A stretch of 24,046 nt of DNA, from contig CAZHKH010000013.1 in NCBI GenBank assembly GCA_964532515.1, positions 1 to 24,046 of the forward strand. The letters run 5' to 3'. Origin of the DNA: TMED161 sp964532515 (GTDB taxonomy: Bacteria > Fidelibacterota > Marinisomatia > SCGC-AAA003-L08 > D37C17). A program made the translations under genes and the position numbers. The notes under the pieces are model-generated. The model was not told the DNA's origin, did not search any database, and was given only the letters and a program-made list of their open reading frames with translations. Position 1 is the stretch's first letter; every line of letters starts with the position of its first letter. Below, in pieces: positions 15,103 through 22,731 of this stretch.

Positions 15103-16463
15103 TTAAATTGCACATATATTCTGTTATTTTATTTTCATTTATCTACTCAAGCTCTCTAGAATTATATGGGACAGGTCAGAGAATTCATGAGATTGAGGCG
15201 ATGGGAATGGCATTAGGAAACTCATATTTCTTCTCTGATCATAGCAGTCAATTTAATACAGTATCCATTGCAACTCTTTGGAGGTCAGACCTTACACGAA
15301 TAACATTCTCATCGAAATTTTCATCAAATATAGGGGGATTGAGTGATAAAAATATAAATATATCCTCATTCTCATTTTTATTCCCTGTTGCTAAAACAAA
15401 AGTAGTTTCTATTGGATTGCTACCTTATACACGATCAAATATTAGATTAATTGAGGAGGGTGGTTTTAACTTTAGCCAAAATTCATCAGAGTTTATTGAT
15501 TCTCCACTTAACTCCCATTCAGAATATAAGTTCTTTGGCGGGATATCAAACTTATATACATCGTTTTCAATGGAGGTAAATAAAAATAATTCTTTTGGCT
15601 TTAAATTAAATAGTCTTTTTGGCAACCAAATTAAAATGAATAAAATAATTGTTTCAACATTTGATACATCTTTTGATGAGACGACTGAATCATCTGATTA
15701 TTCTTTGATTGAGCAAGATTCCACCTCTAAGGTTATATTGAATCAATTCTCTGGATATTCACTTCAATTTGATTGGAATACCTACGTAAATAAACATCAA
15801 TTTGGAGCGTCAGTTTCTATAATGGGTCCTGTTAGTGTTAATTTTAAAAAATACTATAATATTTATTCTATATCTGATCCACTTGACAGATATTTTTTAA
15901 TGGATTACAGTTACCTTTATATGGAATCTGGAGATGATTTATTATCATATGATCCAGACTATTCTATCCAGATAGAAGATGATGTTGATGCCATGACATT
16001 GTTTTCAAATATTTTTAATCGAATTAATGATTATAAATTAGGTTATCATTACAATGATGATGATATTGGCTTTATAATTGAATTCCATCGAACAGATTTA
16101 TTTAAAAATTATTCGCTACAAGTTGATGATGTGAGCATATTGAACAATCAGCAGCCTTCAACGACATCATATCATTTAGGTTTGTATAAAAGATATGATA
16201 ATTCTAATGCTAATTTCTTTAATGGTATCAATTTAAGAGCTGGTGGATACTATAGGAGCTATGCACTTGAAAATGGAACTGCAACAGATTTAGCACTAAC
16301 TTTAGGAATGGGAGTAGGATTAAATAATTATTCTAATCTAATTGATCTCGGACTTAAAATAGGTAAAATAAATAATAGTATATTTGATGATGAAAATTAT
16401 ATAAAAGGAAATTTATCAATCAATATAGGAGAGAAGTGGTTTACAAGATCAAGGAGAAAATGA
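15099..16463 (+). CDS. Probable outer-membrane beta-barrel protein, PorV/FadL-like
   Basis: A 454-residue exported protein. It has a signal peptide (about 1-18, ending near YSSS) and then GTGQRIHEIEAMGMALGNSYFF, reminiscent of the AxGMGGA...NPA segment at the start of PorV/PorQ and related FadL-like barrels. The rest shows alternating hydrophobic/polar strands with aromatic residues, such as FGFKLNSLFGNQ and FGASVSIMGPVSV, and runs of Asp/Tyr in putative loops. No enzymatic motif is visible. The start overlaps the lipoprotein stop as ATGA, and the stop overlaps the next lipoprotein start, so the three are likely made together and may act as one surface complex. I cannot assign a substrate or partner. 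The barrel call rests on pattern only. Confidence 0.62.
   Translation: MIKLHIYSVILFSFIYSSSLELYGTGQRIHEIEAMGMALGNSYFFSDHSSQFNTVSIATLWRSDLTRITFSSKFSSNIGGLSDKNINISSFSFLFPVAKTKVVSIGLLPYTRSNIRLIEEGGFNFSQNSSEFIDSPLNSHSEYKFFGGISNLYTSFSMEVNKNNSFGFKLNSLFGNQIKMNKIIVSTFDTSFDETTESSDYSLIEQDSTSKVILNQFSGYSLQFDWNTYVNKHQFGASVSIMGPVSVNFKKYYNIYSISDPLDRYFLMDYSYLYMESGDDLLSYDPDYSIQIEDDVDAMTLFSNIFNRINDYKLGYHYNDDDIGFIIEFHRTDLFKNYSLQVDDVSILNNQQPSTTSYHLGLYKRYDNSNANFFNGINLRAGGYYRSYALENGTATDLALTLGMGVGLNNYSNLIDLGLKIGKINNSIFDDENYIKGNLSINIGEKWFTRSRRK
16451..16456 (+). promoter_or_regulatory. Shine-Dalgarno sequence deciding the TPR-lipoprotein start
   Basis: AAGGAG stands 6 bases before the ATG at 16463 (3 before the ATG at 16460). 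It argues against the further upstream in-frame GTG at 16436, which would also spoil the signal peptide. Confidence 0.65.
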
Positions 16464-17800
16464 TGAAATTAAAGATTTACATAATATTTGTATCACTATT
16501 TTTTATAAGCTGTGCAACGACAGTTGATGTGGACAATCAAGCTTCACCATCTGGCTCAGTTTCTTCAATTTCTACCGAAGACGCTGAAGAGTGTAACAGC
16601 TATAGAAGCTGGCAATCTGACTATTGGAAAGATAAAAATTATAGAAGATGTAGATATTGCAATATGTATATGATGGATTTGAACTGCGACCTATCTGAAA
16701 ATCCTATTAATTATTATAATTTATCTAGATCCTTTATTGAACTTGATCAAGCTAAAGCAGATAGTGCCTTTTGGGCTCTAAATGCTGGGATGGAGATAAA
16801 TGGAGAGACTGAAATACTTCTAGAATTAGGTGCCTATATTTCAAAAAAAACTAATAACGTCGAAGATCAAATATTTTACTTAGAAACTGTAAAAGAATCA
16901 TATCCAAACAATCAAAGAGTTCTAGAGCAATTAAGCACTATTTTTGGACAACAAGAAAGATATGAAGATCAAATTGAAGTCCTTGATTTATGGTTAGAAT
17001 TTGATCTTTGCAACTCAGATACAGATGAAAATGAAGAATATGTATGCATAAAGCCAAAAAAATATAAAAAAGCAATAGGTGAAAAAAAACGAGCATACCA
17101 ATATCAAGGATGGGAGACATCCGAGGTAGATTTAGAAAGATGGGAATCAGATAAGTCAAATTTGCAATATGGTTTATATTATTTGCAAGCGCTCAAAGAA
17201 CAGGAGGATTGGTATGACATTATTTCATATGCTGATGAAATGTTGTTCTATGATAATGAGAATACAGATATATTGGAAATGAAGGCTGAAGCTCAAGAAA
17301 CTGAATTTGAGTATTCTGATGCAATGGCTACATATGAAACCCTTTTTGATATAACTAATGAATACAAATATGCTATAAATATTTCTAAGATTTTAGTGGA
17401 AGATTCAAATTTTAAAGATGCATATAAATGGGCAAAAGAAGCTGTTACTGTAAGTGAGACAGATTCAAATGAATTGGGAAAAGGTGAATCAATTTATCAA
17501 AGAGCAGAGGTTTTATTCTATTTAGGTAGAAGCTGCCAGAATCAGAATATTAATTTTTGGGATAAAATAGTGTATGAAATTGCGTTAAGAGACTATAAGA
17601 AATCATATGAACTGAAAAACTATAATGCACAGCTAAGAGTTAACGAATTAGAAAAAGATAATTACTATATCACTACACCAACAGACTGGGCATTAAATGC
17701 GTCTGGAGTCAATGAAGTTTGCCCCAGCTGCCAAGATGATAAAGTTGATGTAGATTTAAAAGAGTGTTATTCTTTTATAAAAGTAAGGGTTAGGAAATAA
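16463..17800 (+). CDS. Cys-rich TPR-like lipoprotein of unknown function
   Basis: A protein of 445 residues from the preferred ATG at 16463. The signal MKLKIYIIFVSLFFISC gives a probable lipidated C17. After a Ser-rich linker comes a short Cys-rich, aromatic region (C44, C63, C66, C75, with YRRCRYCNMYM). Most of the remainder is helical with TPR-like A/Y spacing, for example LEEQ-type helices around EYSDAMATYETLFDITNEYKYAINIS and DAYKWAKEAVTVS. A second CxxC (CPSC, 420-423) and C435 are near the C-terminus. TPR lipoproteins often act as periplasmic scaffolds for outer-membrane assemblies; with the barrel and acidic lipoprotein just before it, that is the most likely role. The stop shares a base with the rpiB start. 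No specific family recognised. Confidence 0.68.
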   Translation: MKLKIYIIFVSLFFISCATTVDVDNQASPSGSVSSISTEDAEECNSYRSWQSDYWKDKNYRRCRYCNMYMMDLNCDLSENPINYYNLSRSFIELDQAKADSAFWALNAGMEINGETEILLELGAYISKKTNNVEDQIFYLETVKESYPNNQRVLEQLSTIFGQQERYEDQIEVLDLWLEFDLCNSDTDENEEYVCIKPKKYKKAIGEKKRAYQYQGWETSEVDLERWESDKSNLQYGLYYLQALKEQEDWYDIISYADEMLFYDNENTDILEMKAEAQETEFEYSDAMATYETLFDITNEYKYAINISKILVEDSNFKDAYKWAKEAVTVSETDSNELGKGESIYQRAEVLFYLGRSCQNQNINFWDKIVYEIALRDYKKSYELKNYNAQLRVNELEKDNYYITTPTDWALNASGVNEVCPSCQDDKVDVDLKECYSFIKVRVRK

Positions 17801-18228
17801 TGAAAATTGCAATAGGTTGTGATCACGCAGCATTTGAAGAAAAGAATAAACTAGTTGACAATTTAAACAGCAAGGGCATCCTTGTTGAGGATTTTGGTTG
17901 TCATACTGAAGACTCCGTAGATTATCCTGATTATGCGCATTTAGTTTGTCAAGAGATGCAAAATAATAATTTTGATTTTGGAATATTAATTTGTGGATCT
18001 GGCATTGGGATTTCAATTGCAGCCAATAAAAATAAAGATATAAGGGCCGCACTGTGTACCTCAGAGTTTCATGCAGAGATGTCCAGAAAACACAATAACG
18101 CTAATATTATTGCGTTTGGTGCAAGGGTGACATCTATTGAAGAGATGGTTAAGATGACCACTATTTTTCTAAATACTGATTTTGAAGGTGGAAGACATCA
18201 AAAAAGAATAGAGAAAATAGAATTATGA
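17800..18228 (+). CDS. rpiB: Ribose-5-phosphate isomerase B
   Basis: Interconverts ribose 5-phosphate and ribulose 5-phosphate, supplying ribose for nucleotides. The 142-residue length is standard. Active-site residues match E. coli RpiB: D8-H9 in GCDHAAFE, C65 in ICGSGIGISIAANK (the base), and H98 in SRKHNNANI. The start shares a base with the preceding stop (TAATG), and the stop overlaps glyA by 4 bases. The rpiB-glyA-nrdR order is found in other bacteria, which supports all three calls. The related galactose-6-phosphate isomerases (LacAB) lack this context. Confidence 0.96.
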   Translation: MKIAIGCDHAAFEEKNKLVDNLNSKGILVEDFGCHTEDSVDYPDYAHLVCQEMQNNNFDFGILICGSGIGISIAANKNKDIRAALCTSEFHAEMSRKHNNANIIAFGARVTSIEEMVKMTTIFLNTDFEGGRHQKRIEKIEL

Positions 18229-19538
18229 CATATAAAAAACTAAACTTAAGTGATAATGAAATACTCAAATGCATTGAGTCTGAGGAAAAAAGACAGCTAA
18301 TAACTTTAGAGATGATTGCTTCAGAAAATTTCGTCAGTGATGCTGTGATGGAAGCAGCTGGCAGTGTATTGACAAATAAATATGCAGAGGGATATCCAGG
18401 AAAGCGATACTATGGTGGCTGTGAAGCAGTTGATAAAGTAGAGAATATTGCAAGAGACAGATTAAAAGAGTTGTTTGACTGCGGGTATACTAATGTTCAG
18501 CCCCATTCAGGCTCTCAAGCAAATATGGCAGTTTTTCATACCTTTTTAAAGCATGGGGATACTGTTATGGGTCTAGATTTATCGCATGGAGGGCATCTTA
18601 CACATGGCAGTAAAGTTAATTTCTCTGGGAAAAGTTATAATTTTATTTCATATCAAGTTAATAGAGAAACAGGGAGAGCTGATTTTGACCAAATAAATAG
18701 TTTGGCAAAAGAGTATAAACCTAAATTGATAATTTGTGGTGGCTCTGCATATCCACGATTCATAGAATTTGAAAAGTTTAGCGAAATTGCGAAATCAGTA
18801 GATGCTTATTTAATGGCTGATATTGCGCATCCTTCAGGATTGGTTGCATCTGGGATACATCCTTCGCCTTGGCCATATTGTGATGTTGTAACATCTACAA
18901 CTCATAAGACATTAAGAGGACCAAGGGGAGGCATAATAATGATGGGTAAAGATTTTGAGAATTCATGGGGAGTTGTTGCACCAAAGAGTGGACGAGTTAA
19001 AATGGTATCAGAGTTAATAGATAATACAGTAATGCCTGGGATCCAAGGTGGACCACTTATGCATATTATTTGTGCTAAGGCAGTGGCTTTCAAAGAAGCT
19101 TTAGCGGATTCCTTTAAAGATTATTGCACTCAAATTGTAAAAAATTCTAAACATCTATCAACAAAGTTAATTGATCTAGGATATTCTATCGTATCTGGAG
19201 GTACAGATACGCATTTAATATTAATTGATCTTACAGATAAAGAATTGACGGGAAAATATGTTGAGCATAGATTAGAAAAAGCAGGAATCACAACGAACAA
19301 AAATATGGTTCCTTTTGATACAAAAGGCCCTATGATTACAAGTGGAATCAGAATTGGGACCCCAGCCCTTACCACCAGGGGAATGAGAGAAGATGAGATG
19401 ACTATAATATCATCAATGATTCATAATGTAATTAAGAATATAGATAATGATGATTTTCTTGAAAAAACTGCAAAAGATGTAGCTGAATTAACAGCGCAAT
19501 TTCCATTACATAAGGAGTTTAATCATGAAATGCTCTAA
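18225..19538 (+). CDS. glyA: Serine hydroxymethyltransferase
   Basis: Converts serine and THF into glycine and 5,10-methylene-THF, the main one-carbon source for purines, thymidylate and methionine. The 437 residues span a full SHMT. Visible motifs are ASENFVSDAV, NKYAEGYPGKRYYGG, QPHSGSQANMAVF, the PLP-contacting ADIAHPSGL (D199, H202), and the Schiff-base Lys K228 in TSTTHKTLRGPRGG. It connects the serine genes at the left of the window with the folate-using PurN and PurH. Its 3' end overlaps nrdR by 14 bases and contains the nrdR ribosome-binding site. Confidence 0.97.
   Translation: MTYKKLNLSDNEILKCIESEEKRQLITLEMIASENFVSDAVMEAAGSVLTNKYAEGYPGKRYYGGCEAVDKVENIARDRLKELFDCGYTNVQPHSGSQANMAVFHTFLKHGDTVMGLDLSHGGHLTHGSKVNFSGKSYNFISYQVNRETGRADFDQINSLAKEYKPKLIICGGSAYPRFIEFEKFSEIAKSVDAYLMADIAHPSGLVASGIHPSPWPYCDVVTSTTHKTLRGPRGGIIMMGKDFENSWGVVAPKSGRVKMVSELIDNTVMPGIQGGPLMHIICAKAVAFKEALADSFKDYCTQIVKNSKHLSTKLIDLGYSIVSGGTDTHLILIDLTDKELTGKYVEHRLEKAGITTNKNMVPFDTKGPMITSGIRIGTPALTTRGMREDEMTIISSMIHNVIKNIDNDDFLEKTAKDVAELTAQFPLHKEFNHEML
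19512..19517 (+). promoter_or_regulatory. Shine-Dalgarno sequence of nrdR inside glyA
   Basis: AAGGAG, 7 bases before the nrdR ATG at 19525 and within the last codons of glyA. It supports the overlapping start, which is also the one that preserves the first zinc-ribbon Cys. Confidence 0.7.
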
Positions 19539-19971
19539 TTGTGATAGCATGAGTACAAAAGTTATTGATTCAAGAGTAACAGAGAAAGGATATACCATTA
19601 GAAGAAGAAGAACTTGTGAGTTATGCAACTTCAGATTCACTACTTATGAATACGTTTTTCCTAAAAAAATCGTAATAAAAAAGAATGGTGTAAGACAAGA
19701 GTATGATAGAACGAAACTAGAGAATAGTATTAGGATATCATGCACTAAAAGAGCAATCTCTGAAAAAATAATTCAAGAAGCTATGATGAGAATTGAGCAA
19801 ATGGTAAATAATTATAATAACGTAGAGATTTCATCAAGACAAATTGGTGGATTTGTTATGGATGAATTAAAAAGTATTGATAAAGTTGCATTTATTCGTT
19901 TTGCATCTGTGTATAGAGAATTTGAAGATTTAGGTGAGTTTAAAACTCAGATAGATGACCTTTCTGATTAA
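19525..19971 (+). CDS. nrdR: Transcriptional repressor NrdR
   Basis: A 148-residue repressor of ribonucleotide reductase genes. The N-terminal zinc ribbon has four Cys, C3 and C6 (MKCSNC) and C31 and C34 (CELC), with the basic GYTIRRRRTC between them. The ATP-cone domain (about 49-139, with KIVIKKNGVRQEYDRTKL) senses ATP/dATP. The sequence ends with VAFIRFASVYREFEDLGEF, as usual for NrdR. No ribonucleotide reductase gene or recognisable NrdR box was found in the window, so its targets lie elsewhere. It is linked to deoxynucleotide supply, which fits the neighbouring rpiB and glyA. Confidence 0.97.
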   Translation: MKCSNCDSMSTKVIDSRVTEKGYTIRRRRTCELCNFRFTTYEYVFPKKIVIKKNGVRQEYDRTKLENSIRISCTKRAISEKIIQEAMMRIEQMVNNYNNVEISSRQIGGFVMDELKSIDKVAFIRFASVYREFEDLGEFKTQIDDLSD

Positions 19972-19980
19972 TAATATTAG

Positions 19981-20754
19981 ATGAAACAAATAATATTATA
20001 CCCAATTTCCTATTTTATAGCCTTATTTGAACATATTGGAAGATACTGTGATTTAATGATTAAAACATTGAGATCCTTTACGACTTGGCATCTTTATTTA
20101 GGTTTTTTGCCAGAGCATATGATTAAATTAGGAATTTCTACTATACCGATAGTTATAGTCACAGGTTTATTTTCTGGAATGGTGACATCTGTTCAAACTG
20201 CATATCAACTAGAATCAGGTTTTATCCCTGATTCTTATGTAGGTGGCATAGTTGGAGTGACAGTATTAATGGAACTTAGTCCAATGATAACAGCGCTTGT
20301 TATGACTGGTAGAGTTGGAGCCAGTATTGCAGCTGAGATTGGTACGATGAGAGTGAGTGAGCAAATTGATGCTTTAGAGACTTTGTCATTTGACCCAATT
20401 TCATTTTTGATTATGCCTAGAATTATCTCTGGGGCAATTATGTTTCCTGTTATGATAGTTATTGCTGATTTATTTGGTATACTTGGCGGATATTTTGCTG
20501 CTACAGCTTCATTAGGTATAAGTTCATATGATTATGTTTATGGACTGAGGGATTGGTTTGTGCCATGGGACGCCATATTTGGAATTATTAAAGCGTTCTC
20601 ATTTGGACTGGCAATTACCTCAATTGCCTGCTATTTTGGGTTTTATACTGTTGGTGGTGCAGAAGGAGTTGGAAAATCTACGACTCAGACTGTTGTTGTT
20701 TCATGTATAACCATTGTTATTCTTGACTATCTCCTTGCGGCTATATTGTTATGA
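19981..20754 (+). CDS. mlaE: MlaE-type permease of an MCE phospholipid transporter
   Basis: Inner-membrane permease of the Mla lipid-transport ABC system. The 257-residue protein has about five or six transmembrane segments and the conserved MlaE core: VTVLMELSPMITALVMTGRVG, then ASIAAEIGTMRVSEQIDAL (about 112-130), then MPRIISGAIMFPVM. It starts nine bases after nrdR and overlaps mlaF by 4 bases. Family identity is sure. Whether the transport direction is import or export of phospholipid cannot be read from the sequence. Confidence 0.95.
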   Translation: MKQIILYPISYFIALFEHIGRYCDLMIKTLRSFTTWHLYLGFLPEHMIKLGISTIPIVIVTGLFSGMVTSVQTAYQLESGFIPDSYVGGIVGVTVLMELSPMITALVMTGRVGASIAAEIGTMRVSEQIDALETLSFDPISFLIMPRIISGAIMFPVMIVIADLFGILGGYFAATASLGISSYDYVYGLRDWFVPWDAIFGIIKAFSFGLAITSIACYFGFYTVGGAEGVGKSTTQTVVVSCITIVILDYLLAAILL

Positions 20755-21488
20755 TTTCTATTGAGAATATATCAAAATCTTTTGATAATAAGGTGATCCT
20801 TAACAATATATCCTTCAAAATAAAAAAAGGTGAAAAGATAGCAATTATAGGTCAAAGTGGAATTGGAAAAAGTGTTTTGCTTAAGAGTATCATTGGCCTA
20901 TTAAATCCTGATGAAGGAGATATCTTTATTGATGAGCAAAATATTAATCAAATTTCATTTAAAAAACTTCAAAAATTACGTTCAAAATTTGGGATGGTTT
21001 TTCAATTTGGAGCGCTGTTTGACTCTATGACAGTTAGTGAGAATATCGGTTTAGCTTTGCAAAAGCTTACAAATTGTGATAGATTAGAAATAAATGAAAG
21101 AATTGCTGTTAGTTTAAAGGAAGTTAATATGGAAAATACTGAACAGAAAATGCCATCAGAATTATCTGGAGGAATGAAGAAACGGGTTGGAATTGCCAGG
21201 GCAATTGCGCTAAATCCTGAGTATATATTGTACGATGAGCCAACAACAGGACTAGATCCCATAATGACTGATAGCATTAATAGATTAATAAATAACTTTC
21301 ATAATAAAGGCAATACAACATCAATAGTTGTTACTCATGAGATGAAGACAGTAAGAGATGTCTCAAATAGAGTGATAATGTTGTATAATGGAAAGATACA
21401 GTTTGACGGATCTACAGAGGAACTACTTTCTTCAGCAGATCCAAGAGTAATGGCATTTTTAAAAGGTGATAGCACCTATAAAGGATAA
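20751..21488 (+). CDS. mlaF: MlaF-type ATPase of an MCE phospholipid transporter
   Basis: Cytoplasmic ATPase subunit, 245 residues. Walker A is GQSGIGKS (34-41), the Q-loop is VFQFGALF (Q85), the ABC signature is LSGGMKKR (138-145), Walker B is YILYDEP (158-164, with E163), and the switch His is in VVTHEM. The GALFDSMTVSEN stretch and LSGGMKKRVGIARA are typical of MlaF rather than other ABC ATPases. It overlaps mlaE by 4 bases and lies 11 bases before mlaD. No MlaB (STAS) or MlaC gene is seen here; in several phyla these are absent or encoded elsewhere. Confidence 0.96.
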   Translation: MISIENISKSFDNKVILNNISFKIKKGEKIAIIGQSGIGKSVLLKSIIGLLNPDEGDIFIDEQNINQISFKKLQKLRSKFGMVFQFGALFDSMTVSENIGLALQKLTNCDRLEINERIAVSLKEVNMENTEQKMPSELSGGMKKRVGIARAIALNPEYILYDEPTTGLDPIMTDSINRLINNFHNKGNTTSIVVTHEMKTVRDVSNRVIMLYNGKIQFDGSTEELLSSADPRVMAFLKGDSTYKG

Positions 21489-21499
21489 AAAGGAATAGC

Positions 21500-22516
21500 A
21501 TGAAACTATCTAGATTATTTTGGATTGGCCTGACAATAACAACTTCATTTGTTATATTTGTATTTGGGTTACTATATCTTCAGGATATATCATTAAATCA
21601 GCCTAGCGTTACCTTTACAGTGATGTTTGACAACGTGCAGGGACTTAATGAAGGTGATGATGTTAATATGCTTGGAAAGAGAATAGGAAAAGTAAGTGCG
21701 ACTAGAATTATGGGAAGCAGAGTTGCAGTGCAGGTTGGAATAGATCAGAACTTTGCATTCAATATTCCAATTGATTCAGAAATAGAGGTAAAAAGTGATG
21801 GACTGATGGGAGCAAGATTTATAGCTATTAAACCAGGTGTGAATACGAAAAAAAGTATTTCTAATGGAGAGGTTATTGATGGTAAAAGAGAGGTGGGTTT
21901 AGGCGATGCTATCCCAGATATACAGCCAATCACAAATGATTTAGCTGCATTCTCAAGAAATTTACGAGCAATTCTAGATGATCCGCAAAAAGAAGAAATA
22001 AAACAAACTTTATCAAATGTTGAATCAATAAGCGGCCAATTAGATAGTATTATAATGGATGTTCGTGACCTAGTTGATGATGACATGAAGGATATTTTTA
22101 TTTCAAATAGTGATAGAAAAAATATTAGTGAATTTTTTGAAAACTTAAATTCAACCAGTAAAAATCTTAAAAAGCTTACATCTGATGACAAGCTTATTGC
22201 TGCAATAGATGGTATTAACGAGTTTACAGCTGAAAGCAAGAGTGTTTTAAATGGTTATGCTAAGAGTGGAGAAGAGCTAAGCACCTCAATAGCAAGTTTA
22301 AATAAAATAATGAAAAATATTGAGAATGGAGAAGGAAGCATTGGTAAGCTACTTTCTACCTCAGAACTATCAGATAACCTAAATAATTTAGTTAAAGGTT
22401 TTAGTAGCCTTGTAGATGATTTTGAGGAGAATAAAGCAGAGTATTTTTATAAGTATTATAAGGCCACTCGGCAAGCTGAAAAAGATATCAAAAAAGAAGA
22501 AAGAAAAAAGAAATAA
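21500..22516 (+). CDS. mlaD: MlaD-like MCE-domain substrate-binding subunit
   Basis: Membrane-anchored MCE protein that forms the periplasmic lipid-conducting ring of the Mla system. The 338-residue protein has one N-terminal transmembrane helix (about 7-27), an MCE domain (about 36-115, with FDNVQGLNEGDDVNMLGKRIGKV and SDGLMGARFIAI), and a long alpha-helical C-terminal part, which in this family may extend the channel or bind outer-membrane partners. NGEGSIGKLLSTSELSDNL near the end is typical of MCE proteins from FCB bacteria, and the tail is very Lys-rich. AAAAGGAA precedes the ATG. It is the last gene before the one long intergenic region. Confidence 0.93.
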   Translation: MKLSRLFWIGLTITTSFVIFVFGLLYLQDISLNQPSVTFTVMFDNVQGLNEGDDVNMLGKRIGKVSATRIMGSRVAVQVGIDQNFAFNIPIDSEIEVKSDGLMGARFIAIKPGVNTKKSISNGEVIDGKREVGLGDAIPDIQPITNDLAAFSRNLRAILDDPQKEEIKQTLSNVESISGQLDSIIMDVRDLVDDDMKDIFISNSDRKNISEFFENLNSTSKNLKKLTSDDKLIAAIDGINEFTAESKSVLNGYAKSGEELSTSIASLNKIMKNIENGEGSIGKLLSTSELSDNLNNLVKGFSSLVDDFEENKAEYFYKYYKATRQAEKDIKKEERKKK

Positions 22517-22684
22517 AGTTGTAACCTTGGAACTTAAACAATTTTGATGAGTAATAGATATTAGTAGTAGTAAATTAAATAGTGTTTATAGGGAGAAATA
22601 TATAGATAGAATTGTTATAGGATATTAATTTTACATAGTTAGTTATTATATAGTTATATCCATTAACAATTGCTTTTGATGTTG
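22517..22684 (+). promoter_or_regulatory. Intergenic region, possible promoter and leader of the PorV-like gene
   Basis: The window's only long stretch without a gene on either strand (with the terminator and spacer, 215 bases). It is very AT-rich. Several TA-rich boxes could act as -10 elements, and TTGTTA at 22612-22617 could be a -35, but no pair with 16-18-base spacing is convincing. AATTGCTT at 22668-22675 can pair with GAGCAATT (22687-22694), which overlaps the left arm of the terminator stem. I see no tRNA, small ORF or recognised riboswitch. Confidence 0.35.
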
Positions 22685-22719
22685 CCGAGCAATTATTGAA
22701 TAATGCTCGGTTTTTTTTT
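22685..22719 (+). terminator. Rho-independent terminator or attenuator before the PorV-like gene
   Basis: CCGAGCA (22685-22691) pairs with TGCTCGG (22704-22710), a perfect 7-bp GC-rich stem over a 12-base AT loop, directly followed by nine T (22711-22719). This is a textbook intrinsic terminator and would end the long upstream transcript after mlaD. It is unusual that the T-run ends only 12 bases before the next ATG, with GAGGGG of the likely ribosome-binding site in between, so any promoter for that gene must lie upstream of, or within, the hairpin. Confidence 0.85.
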
Positions 22720-22731
22720 AGAGGGGTAAAA

